A DNA stretch of 31,656 bases from an uncultured Fretibacterium sp. GTDB lineage: Bacteria > Synergistota > Synergistia > Synergistales > Aminobacteriaceae. Below, one piece after another: positions 16,202 to 22,867 of the stretch (position 1 is its first letter; each line of letters opens with the position of its first letter). Made by a program: the position numbers and the translations under genes. The notes under the pieces are model-generated. The model was given only the letters and a program-made list of their open reading frames with translations, did not search any database and was not told the DNA's origin. The stretch is taken from assembly GCA_937911045.1 (NCBI GenBank), contig CALEPX010000063.1:1-31656 (forward strand). The letters run 5' to 3'.

Positions 16202-17752
16202 ATGCCAAAAATCGATCTCAAGAAATTCAATCCGGAAATCAAGCTGCCAAAATTATCGCTGCCGAAAATCTCTCTCAGGAAAAAATCTGATCCCGAAATT
16301 AAAGATTCTCAGCAGAACAAAACTGACAAACCCGCGAAAAAATCTCGGAGTTTAAGTCCGAAATCCTCGAAGAAAAAAATTGCGCCTATCGGAGTTGCAA
16401 TTTACGCCGACGCTCTGTATTGCACGTTCCCAAATGAGTCCGAACATAAACGAATCCCTCTCGAAGCCGGTTGCGTTCATAACGGGGCGATTCGTGACTT
16501 CGAATTGTTGTCAAAAGCTTTGAAATCATTGCTGGAATTTGTACCGCCAAAAACTCCGGTTGTGATTGGATTGCCTCCGAATGATGTCATGATGCGTCCG
16601 ATTGCGTTTCCTGAAATGAGCGACTCAGATTTGAAAAGCACGATTGATTTGAATTTCGAGGAATATTTCCCGTTCACACGCGATGAAGCTGTGTTGGATT
16701 TCGCACGAATTGATCTGCCGTCGAACAATCCGAATATTTTGCAGCAAATTCACGTGTTGATTGCAACGGCTAGACGTTCATGTATCGAGCAGGTTTTGAA
16801 AATCACTCAGGAAGTCGGGATGAAACTCGAAGCGATTGAACCGTTGAATACTGCTTTGTTACGTGTTATGCCGGAAGCTCAGGAGAATTTGTGCATGATT
16901 GTTGACGTGAACGAATTTTTCACGAGCATGACTGTTTCATGGAACGGTGAGGGAATATTCTTCAGGACATCGAATCGCAGCAAAGATCTCGAAGCGACAG
17001 TAACGGATATTCTGAACACTGCGCAATTTTCTGAGAATCAGTATCGCGGATTTTTCATTCAAAAGATAATTGTCACGGGCAACGAAGAATTTGCAAATCG
17101 CATAATCCCGTATCTGGAAAATCGTGCGGAAGTTGTGAGTTTGCCGTCCGATTACGCTTCATCAGATGGACTTGCAATTCGTGATTCGAAAGGAATATAT
17201 ATCGATCTCAGATCCAGAGATTATCTCGCACTTCAGAAGCGCAAAAACTCGTTTAATATCAATCGTGTCGCAATACTCGCATTAATTACGACACTTGTAT
17301 TCGCGTTAATCGTGTCTGTTGTGTTGTCGATTTTGAAGGCGAACAAGCTGAACGTTGCTCTTGATTCAGAACGTGATTTCATTTCGAATTTGCAGAATCA
17401 GGTTCGTGACCTTGAACGTGAAAATGATTATCTGCACTCACAGCAGCGTGGCATATTACAAATCCTGAATTTCAAGCGCGAAGATTTACCCGTACTCGAA
17501 GTTATGAACGCGCTCGAAGCGAATACCGGAGTCGGCATAGAATTTCGCTCGATAAATTTCGGCAAAGATCGTTCAGGCTGCGTTGCGACACTTGAAGCTA
17601 CTGCTGAGGACGAAGAGTTAATAATCGCAATGACAGAAGGCTTGACACACAGCGGAATTTTCAGGAACATAACAATGCCAAGTTCTCAAAAACTTGAAAG
17701 CGACAAAATCAATTTCACACTGATACTTAACATTGAAGACTTAATGAGGTGA
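16202..17752 (+). CDS. PilM-PilN fusion, type IV pilus/type II secretion inner-membrane platform protein
   Basis: A 516-residue protein joining two parts usually encoded by separate genes. Residues 1-60 are a Lys/Ser-rich tail with a small repeat (KLPKLSLPKISL). Residues ~60-340 match the actin-like PilM/GspL cytoplasmic domain (VIGLPPNDVMMRPIAFPEM, IDLNFEEYFPF, LEAIEPLNTALLRVM, MIVDVNEFFTSMTV). Residues 355-378 are one membrane segment, followed by a coiled coil (385-412) and a PilN-type periplasmic ferredoxin-like domain (VLEVMNALEANTGVGIEFRSINF to the end). GspL of type II secretion has the same overall order, so a GspL-like role is an alternative. It would link the cytoplasmic motor to the periplasmic alignment complex. 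The start follows a GGGG site about 9 bp upstream. Confidence 0.8.
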   Translation: MPKIDLKKFNPEIKLPKLSLPKISLRKKSDPEIKDSQQNKTDKPAKKSRSLSPKSSKKKIAPIGVAIYADALYCTFPNESEHKRIPLEAGCVHNGAIRDFELLSKALKSLLEFVPPKTPVVIGLPPNDVMMRPIAFPEMSDSDLKSTIDLNFEEYFPFTRDEAVLDFARIDLPSNNPNILQQIHVLIATARRSCIEQVLKITQEVGMKLEAIEPLNTALLRVMPEAQENLCMIVDVNEFFTSMTVSWNGEGIFFRTSNRSKDLEATVTDILNTAQFSENQYRGFFIQKIIVTGNEEFANRIIPYLENRAEVVSLPSDYASSDGLAIRDSKGIYIDLRSRDYLALQKRKNSFNINRVAILALITTLVFALIVSVVLSILKANKLNVALDSERDFISNLQNQVRDLERENDYLHSQQRGILQILNFKREDLPVLEVMNALEANTGVGIEFRSINFGKDRSGCVATLEATAEDEELIIAMTEGLTHSGIFRNITMPSSQKLESDKINFTLILNIEDLMR

Positions 17753-17758
17753 TTTATC

Positions 17759-18226
17759 ATGCAAAAAACGCGCAAAGCTTTTACACTCGTGGAACTCTTA
17801 ATCGCAATGCTGATTATGGCGGCATCATGGTACATGGCTATGACGTATTCTCCCAAAGGTCAGACCGCTAAACGTGAAGCAGAAAGATTAGCAACGTTGC
17901 TCGAAAAAACTATGGCTGAAGCAGAACGTAACCATCGAGGATTTAATTTGATCTACAAGACAGCAGAGAAGAATAAATTCTTCATCAGTTACGGCAACTC
18001 TGAAAACGGAAATGAAGAAGAGCTTATAACGGCAACAAAAGACTGCACGTATGAACTTCTCAATGAGACGACTAATAACGCAATGGCAAAGTGTGCGTAT
18101 TCTGCTGAGTACGGAACTATGACACCCGGAGCTACGATAGAAATAACCGGTGCTGACGGCTCGACGTACTGCACGAAAATATCCGGTCAAGGAAAAGTAC
18201 GAACCACACAGAATCGCGATGATTAA
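17759..18226 (+). CDS. GspH/FimT-like pseudopilin
   Basis: A 155-residue prepilin: leader MQKTRKA, then FTLVELLIAMLIMAASWYMAMTY with Glu at mature position 5. The residue before the cleavage site is Ala rather than the near-universal Gly. The C-terminal domain contains a cysteine pair (TKDC and MAKC, with a further YCTK near the end) that may form disulphides. Its size and form suit a GspH/FimT minor pseudopilin. It lies 6 bp after the PilM-PilN gene in the same operon, with AATGAGGTG as ribosome site overlapping that gene's stop. Confidence 0.8.
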   Translation: MQKTRKAFTLVELLIAMLIMAASWYMAMTYSPKGQTAKREAERLATLLEKTMAEAERNHRGFNLIYKTAEKNKFFISYGNSENGNEEELITATKDCTYELLNETTNNAMAKCAYSAEYGTMTPGATIEITGADGSTYCTKISGQGKVRTTQNRDD

Positions 18227-18252
18227 CAAGTTTGTAGCGGAGGCTTACTAGA

Positions 18253-18678
18253 ATGAGCGCGTTTTTTGAGATCGTGTTTGAGGGCGTGAAGAAAATTTCT
18301 GCGGAAATTATCGCTGGATTGCTGTTTGCGTTTTGCATGTGGAAATTTCCGAAGATGCGTTCGCTGATAACACGCTACAAAAACAATCAGTCGCAAAAAT
18401 CTGATCCAGAACGTGGCGAAATTCTCGCGAAATTGCAGGATATTCAGAACCAGTTAGCTGCGGTTAAATTGCAACAGGAATCTTCACAGCGCGAAATCGT
18501 TCAGGACGAACTCGAAACAGAATTACGCGAAACTCAGGAACAACTCGAACAGGAGCAGGAGCAAACATCAGATTATGTGTCCGGATTGGGTTGGGGATTG
18601 GCAGGAATTGCGCTTTTGTGTTTCACATGTTTCTGGTTCGGTTACGCAATCATTCGTCTCTTACGGAGTTTAATCTAG
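18253..18678 (+). CDS. Small membrane protein with central coiled coil, unknown
   Basis: A 141-residue protein with a hydrophobic segment near 17-31 (SAEIIAGLLFAFCMW), a long charged helix with heptad spacing (about 55-105, ILAKLQDIQNQLAAVKLQQ... then Gln/Glu-rich ELRETQEQLEQEQEQ), and a second membrane segment near 112-136. Such a layout would place the coiled coil on one side of the membrane like a hairpin. No family recognised. It is 26 bp after the pseudopilin gene with GGAGG upstream and may be the last gene of the pilus unit; a pilus accessory role is guesswork. Confidence 0.65.
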   Translation: MSAFFEIVFEGVKKISAEIIAGLLFAFCMWKFPKMRSLITRYKNNQSQKSDPERGEILAKLQDIQNQLAAVKLQQESSQREIVQDELETELRETQEQLEQEQEQTSDYVSGLGWGLAGIALLCFTCFWFGYAIIRLLRSLI

Positions 18679-18690
18679 GGGAAATAAATC

Positions 18691-19062
18691 TTGACAAATT
18701 ACAAACTACCTCATGAACACGACAAAAATATTCAGGCTGTTTTGGAAAAAATGCCGGAGAGTAACAAATTTTCCGAAGCAGCTTCGATTTTTCAGCAACT
18801 TGGTGACGGCACGAGACTAAAAATTCTGTGGGTTCTGTGTCACAGCAAAGAATGTGTCTCAGATATTGCAGCTGCCGTTGGAATGAGCAAAGCTGCGGTC
18901 TCTCATCATTTGCAGTTATTGCGGCGCGGCGGTCTCGTTGATAGTGAACGTGTCGGTCAGGAAATTCATTACTCGCTCGCAAAATCACGAGAAGCTGCGT
19001 TACTTCACAAGACGATAGATTCGCTTTTCGAGATTACGTGCCCGACTTCAGAGCAATTTTAG
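18691..19062 (+). CDS. ArsR/SmtB-family metal-responsive repressor
   Basis: A 123-residue winged-helix repressor. Family marks are FQQLGDGTRLKILWVL (34-49), the alpha3 metal-box region KECVSDIA (53-60, one Cys where CadC/ArsR have two), the recognition helix SKAAVSHHLQLLR (66-78) and the wing RVGQEIHYSL. His9/His10-type residues in the N-terminus and Asp110/His106/Glu114/Cys117 in the last helix could form an alpha5-type Zn site as in CzrA or SmtB. The TTG start at 18691 follows AGGGGAAA. It precedes a P-type metal ATPase gene with an operator between them, so the inferred role is release of repression by Zn, Cd or Pb. Confidence 0.88.
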   Translation: MTNYKLPHEHDKNIQAVLEKMPESNKFSEAASIFQQLGDGTRLKILWVLCHSKECVSDIAAAVGMSKAAVSHHLQLLRRGGLVDSERVGQEIHYSLAKSREAALLHKTIDSLFEITCPTSEQF

Positions 19063-19083
19063 AGTCTGAATGAAATTTTTCTC

Positions 19084-19137
19084 TTGACATATATATTGCA
19101 GGCGTTATCATATCGCATATTCAAATAATCGTTTGAA
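19084..19137 (+). promoter_or_regulatory. Promoter and CadC/SmtB-like operator of the metal ATPase
   Basis: TTGACA (19084-19089), a 16-bp spacer and TATCAT (19106-19111). Immediately downstream is the inverted repeat TTCAAA (19120-19125), 6 bp, TTTGAA (19132-19137). The core TCAAATAA-N3-TTTGAA looks, from memory, very like the cad operator bound by CadC. Placed across the likely transcription start, it would block RNA polymerase when the repressor is bound. Confidence 0.75.
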
Positions 19138-19169
19138 CGTTTGATATTTTGTTGAGGGGAAAAACAATC

Positions 19170-21041
19170 ATGTCCAAAGAACAGAAAATTATTTTGCTTC
19201 GGATATTTGTGTCTGGAATTTTGCTGGCGATTCTTGCGTTTGTGAATTTGTCAGGGATTGCGAAATTTGCGGCGTATTTTTGCGCGTATTTGATCGTCGG
19301 CTATGATGTAATTCTTGAGGCGTTCGAGGGAATCATGGCTCGCGAAATTTTTGACGAGTGTTTCTTGATGACTGTAGCAACGATTGGAGCGTTCGTGCTG
19401 GCGGTGAATTTTGGCGGCGAATATTCCGAGGCTGTTGCGGTGATGCTGCTGTATCAAATCGGCGAATTTTTTCAGGATTACGCTGTCGAGAAAAGCAGGG
19501 ATAATATTGTCGCATTGATGGATATTCGACCGGATTACGCGAATCTCGAATCTGAATCTGAATCTGAATCCGGCGTGCAGAAAGTCAATCCCAACGATGT
19601 GAAAATCGGCAGCGTGATAATTATCAAACCCGGCGAAAAAATCCCGATTGACGGCAAAGTTCTATCCGGAGATTCGAATATTGACACGTCAGCTTTAACG
19701 GGCGAAAGTCAGCCACGGAAAATTTCTGTCGGTGATGATGTAGTGAGCGGCTGTGTGAATCTTTCGGGAATTTTGCGTGTGAAAACTTCGTGTGAATTTG
19801 CAAATTCTACGGTGTCAAAAATTCTGGATTTAGTCGAAAATGCCGATTCAAAAAAGTCCAAGTCCGAGAGATTCATAACACGTTTCGCGAAAGTTTATAC
19901 GCCGGTTGTTTGTGTAGCAGCGTTGTCTGTAGCGATAATGCCGCCGTTGATAAGTTCGCAGCATGATTTCGGAATTTGGCTTTATCGTGCGTTGACATTT
20001 CTCGTGATTAGCTGTCCGTGCGCGTTGGTGATTAGTGTGCCGTTGAGTTTTTTCGCTGGGATCGGTGCTGCGAGCCGTGAGGGAATCCTGATTAAGGGAG
20101 CGAATTTTCTCGAATCGCTTTCACGTCTGAAGTGCATGATTTTCGACAAGACCGGAACTTTGACACGCGGAGTTTTCGAAGTCACGGCAATTCACCCTGA
20201 AATTCTGAACGAGGACGAGCTGTTACACTTGGCTGCACACGTCGAGAGATATTCGCTGCATCCAGTGGCAAATTCGCTGCGTAAAGCTTACCCGAACGAA
20301 TCTGATTCTTGCAACGTCGAGGATTTCGAAGAGATTACAGGTTACGGAGTTCGTGCGAAAGTCAACGGCAAAATTATCTGTGTTGGAAATTCGAAGTTCA
20401 TGCAGGAATTACACGTTGATTTTCACGATTGCAAAATTTGCGGAAAGAAGCATAATTCAGGAAGCGTGATTCACGTAGCAATCGATGGCGAATACGCAGG
20501 TCACGTGATAATCTCGGACGTTCTCAAGCCAAATTCACACGCAGCGATTCAGGATTTACGCGCAAACGGGATTTCGCGAATCATAATTTTGACCGGTGAC
20601 TCGAAAATTTCCGCCGCAGAATTTGCTCACGAACTCGATATTTCAGAATATTACGCTGAGTTATTGCCGGCTGATAAAGTTGCGAAACTTGAATCGCTCA
20701 TGAATGCGGAAACAGGTTTTGCAGGAGACGGGATCAATGACGCGCCGGTTCTGAGACGTGCAGATGTTGGTATTGCGATGGGAGCTATGGGCAGTGACGC
20801 AGCGATTGAATCAGCTGATGTCGTAATCATGGACGATGACCCGTTGAAAATTTCCAGAGCCGTGAAAATTTCAAGACGTGTTATGCGAATCGTTATGCAA
20901 AATATATATTTCTCGTTAGGTGTGAAAATTCTGTGTTTGATTGCGAGTGCGTGTGGATTTGCTGGAATGTGGCTGGCAGTTTTCGCAGATGTTGGCGTGA
21001 TGGTTTTGGCTGTGATTAACGCGATTCGAATCTTGCTATAA
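19170..21041 (+). CDS. zntA: P1B-type heavy-metal (Zn/Cd/Pb) exporting ATPase
   Basis: A 623-residue polytopic pump that exports soft divalent metals using ATP. Motifs: TGES (177-180), the membrane metal-site Cys-Pro-Cys (282-284, in SCPCALVISVP), DKTGT with the phosphorylated Asp326, the HP dipeptide (364-365), TGD and GDGINDAPVLRRADVGIAMG. There is no N-terminal HMA metal-binding domain, so it is shorter than ZntA or CadA of model species. A SESESES stretch (about 128-134) is inserted near the actuator domain, and a CKICGKKH motif sits in the nucleotide domain. ATG 19170 is preferred, with GAGGGG 10 bp upstream. The Zn/Cd class rests on the motifs and the CadC-like regulation; Cu is less likely. 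Confidence 0.9.
   Translation: MSKEQKIILLRIFVSGILLAILAFVNLSGIAKFAAYFCAYLIVGYDVILEAFEGIMAREIFDECFLMTVATIGAFVLAVNFGGEYSEAVAVMLLYQIGEFFQDYAVEKSRDNIVALMDIRPDYANLESESESESGVQKVNPNDVKIGSVIIIKPGEKIPIDGKVLSGDSNIDTSALTGESQPRKISVGDDVVSGCVNLSGILRVKTSCEFANSTVSKILDLVENADSKKSKSERFITRFAKVYTPVVCVAALSVAIMPPLISSQHDFGIWLYRALTFLVISCPCALVISVPLSFFAGIGAASREGILIKGANFLESLSRLKCMIFDKTGTLTRGVFEVTAIHPEILNEDELLHLAAHVERYSLHPVANSLRKAYPNESDSCNVEDFEEITGYGVRAKVNGKIICVGNSKFMQELHVDFHDCKICGKKHNSGSVIHVAIDGEYAGHVIISDVLKPNSHAAIQDLRANGISRIIILTGDSKISAAEFAHELDISEYYAELLPADKVAKLESLMNAETGFAGDGINDAPVLRRADVGIAMGAMGSDAAIESADVVIMDDDPLKISRAVKISRRVMRIVMQNIYFSLGVKILCLIASACGFAGMWLAVFADVGVMVLAVINAIRILL
19541..19572 (+). repeat. Hexanucleotide repeat in the metal ATPase gene
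   Basis: Tandem GAATCT units code for the Glu-Ser run at residues ~127-134, a place where P1B ATPases do not usually carry a low-complexity insert. Confidence 0.75.
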
Positions 21042-21065
21042 TATTCGCAGGAGGGTGTGTAAAAC

Positions 21066-21686
21066 ATGAAAGTACTTTTGATAAACGGCAGTCCTAATAA
21101 AAACGGCTGTACGTTCACGGCGTTGTCTGAAGTCGAGACAGTCCTGAACAAGAACGGGATCGAATCCGAGATTTTCTGGATTGGCAAGAAAGCTATCGCA
21201 GGCTGTATGGCGTGTGGAAGTTGTTTCAAGACTGGCAAATGTGTGTTCAGCGATGAAGTGAATGAATTGTCAAAACGAATTGACGAGTTTAACGCGCTAA
21301 TTATCGGTTCGCCGGTTTATTATGCTGGACCTGCTGGGAATTTGCTGTCGTTTCTGGACAGATTCTTTTTTATAAACTCAGCGAAATTGCCCGGGAAATT
21401 AGGAGCTAGTGTTGTCTCGTGCAGGAGAGGCGGAGCTACAGCAGCGTTCGATCGCCTGAATAAATATTTCACGATTTGTAATATGCCGGTTGTATCGTCG
21501 CAATACTGGAATCAGGTTCACGGAAATTCTCCAGATGAAGTCAAGCAGGATTTGGAAGGCTTGCAGACTATGCGAACTCTCGGGGAAAATATGTCGTGGC
21601 TCTTGAAGTGTATCGAAGCCGGAGAGAAATCCGGAATCACAAAACCGGTTTATGAGCCGTGGATAGCTACGAATTTCATACGGTAA
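21066..21686 (+). CDS. Flavodoxin-fold NAD(P)H/FMN reductase, iron-sulfur-flavoprotein-like
   Basis: A 206-residue flavodoxin-fold protein. The FMN phosphate loop is INGSPNKNGCT (6-16), followed by a cysteine-rich stretch GCMACGSCFKTGKC (46-59) and the second FMN-contacting loop GSPVYYAGPAG. The compact Cys-x2-Cys-x2-Cys-x4/5-Cys cluster motif is that of archaeal/anaerobe iron-sulfur flavoproteins, which bind 4Fe-4S and pass electrons to FMN. It follows the metal ATPase by 24 bp with AGGAGGG before the ATG, so it is probably induced with it; whether it acts in metal or redox stress is inference. Substrate unknown. Confidence 0.82.
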   Translation: MKVLLINGSPNKNGCTFTALSEVETVLNKNGIESEIFWIGKKAIAGCMACGSCFKTGKCVFSDEVNELSKRIDEFNALIIGSPVYYAGPAGNLLSFLDRFFFINSAKLPGKLGASVVSCRRGGATAAFDRLNKYFTICNMPVVSSQYWNQVHGNSPDEVKQDLEGLQTMRTLGENMSWLLKCIEAGEKSGITKPVYEPWIATNFIR

Positions 21687-21693
21687 ATTTGAA

Positions 21694-21729
21694 AATGCAG
21701 TTCCCCCGTAATTTCAGAGGAGCTGCATT
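21694..21729. terminator. Hairpin between convergent flavoprotein and DUF2157 genes
   Basis: AATGCAGTTCC (21694-21704) pairs with GGAGCTGCATT (21719-21729) as an 11-bp stem with one wobble and a 14-nt loop. The T-rich sides are weak (CTTGATTCTT on plus; TTTTCAAATTT on minus), but the site between convergent genes supports a two-way terminator. Confidence 0.65.
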
Positions 21730-21747
21730 CTTGATTCTTGATCATGA

Positions 21748-22866
21748 TTATGCGTCTTGATTTTTCCTACGCCGATTTATGCGCTCGAAAAACAGTCCTC
21801 CGAGCAGAAATATTATTCCCGTAATCGTAAATCCCCAGGCTTTCGGCATGTAGTCGAATATACGGTCGAAGAAATATCTCGCGGCTAATAATGCGAAAAA
21901 CACTCCGCCAGCTAAGACTTTCCCACGATAAATCTGCAGCAGCATAATCGTCGCAAGAATCACGGCTGTCAAAACAGAAAAGAACGATACTCCGGGAAAT
22001 CCGAAAAATTCCTGTCTGAAAAATTCTCCGCGCCAAAATTCCGGCAACGTTAATAATAACCCGAGCAATCCGGACATTAACAACCCGAAATTCGCAGCGT
22101 CACCGTTTATGAATGACAATGCAATCCCGAGAATTACCAGAATTATCAAGCAAGCTGTTCCACCGAAACACAACGTCATTCGAGAAGCAAATATTCCCAA
22201 CGTCAGCAGCATCGCCAGACTGTTTGCAATCCGGTCATGAACGTATCTGCACGTGAAGTACAACGCAATGATTAACGCGAACGCCTGAATCGGTGTGAAA
22301 AATTCCGTTATAGATTCTCGCGCCGTCGTCATGAATTGTAGCGCTAAAATGTCAATCGCTCCGGAGAATACGCAATGCACGAATGATAATATTTCCAGCA
22401 AATACAGCTGCCATTCGTCACGTGAAAGCAACGTCACGAGCAATACTGCGATAATCCACCAGCCCGTTCCGGAAGTTGAAGTCAGCTTGTAATTGTACAT
22501 GCGGGTTATCAGGAAAATTCCCGCGCCTAAAACGAAACTCCCGAAAATTAACAGGCTTCTCGCCATTTTGGAAGTTTTCATACCCAACACGCAATATGCA
22601 CACACACTCGCCGCATACGTCGCAAAAATCACGCTGACTCGCAGTAATTTCGGAATCTCGAACCAATGAGCACCGATGAAGCTGATTATTCCCAAGCCGA
22701 TTAACACACAGCCAGCAATTAACAGGATCATTTTTAACGGACGTTTGCGGATTTCGTACATATCCAGAATTTTCGCGCCCTGTTCCGGTGAAATTATTTC
22801 GAGATCCTGCCAGACTTGAACTTCGTTTATTAAGAGATCCAGTTCACTCTTTTTGACAGAACTCAT
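21748..22866 (-). CDS. DUF2157 membrane protein
   Basis: A 372-residue polytopic inner-membrane protein. The short cytoplasmic head LLINEVQVWQDLEIISPEQGAKILDMYE (10-37) is the pattern that defines the start of DUF2157 (Trp-x-x-x-x-x-I-x-x-x-Q-x-x-x-I). After it come about ten hydrophobic segments from residue 48 onward, ending in a basic tail (ERINRRRKNQ). The function of the family is unknown. The ATG starts 1 bp after the metG stop, so the two are co-transcribed and probably translationally coupled; there is no evident functional link to methionyl-tRNA synthetase. Confidence 0.8.
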   Translation of the reverse strand: MSSVKKSELDLLINEVQVWQDLEIISPEQGAKILDMYEIRKRPLKMILLIAGCVLIGLGIISFIGAHWFEIPKLLRVSVIFATYAASVCAYCVLGMKTSKMARSLLIFGSFVLGAGIFLITRMYNYKLTSTSGTGWWIIAVLLVTLLSRDEWQLYLLEILSFVHCVFSGAIDILALQFMTTARESITEFFTPIQAFALIIALYFTCRYVHDRIANSLAMLLTLGIFASRMTLCFGGTACLIILVILGIALSFINGDAANFGLLMSGLLGLLLTLPEFWRGEFFRQEFFGFPGVSFFSVLTAVILATIMLLQIYRGKVLAGGVFFALLAARYFFDRIFDYMPKAWGFTITGIIFLLGGLFFERINRRRKNQDA

Positions 22867-22867
22867 G

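Noticed and set aside
20651..21238. 195-codon minus-strand frame across the ends of the metal ATPase and flavoprotein genes
   Set aside because: It is antisense to two clear genes and to their boundary; the composition is that of a shadow frame.
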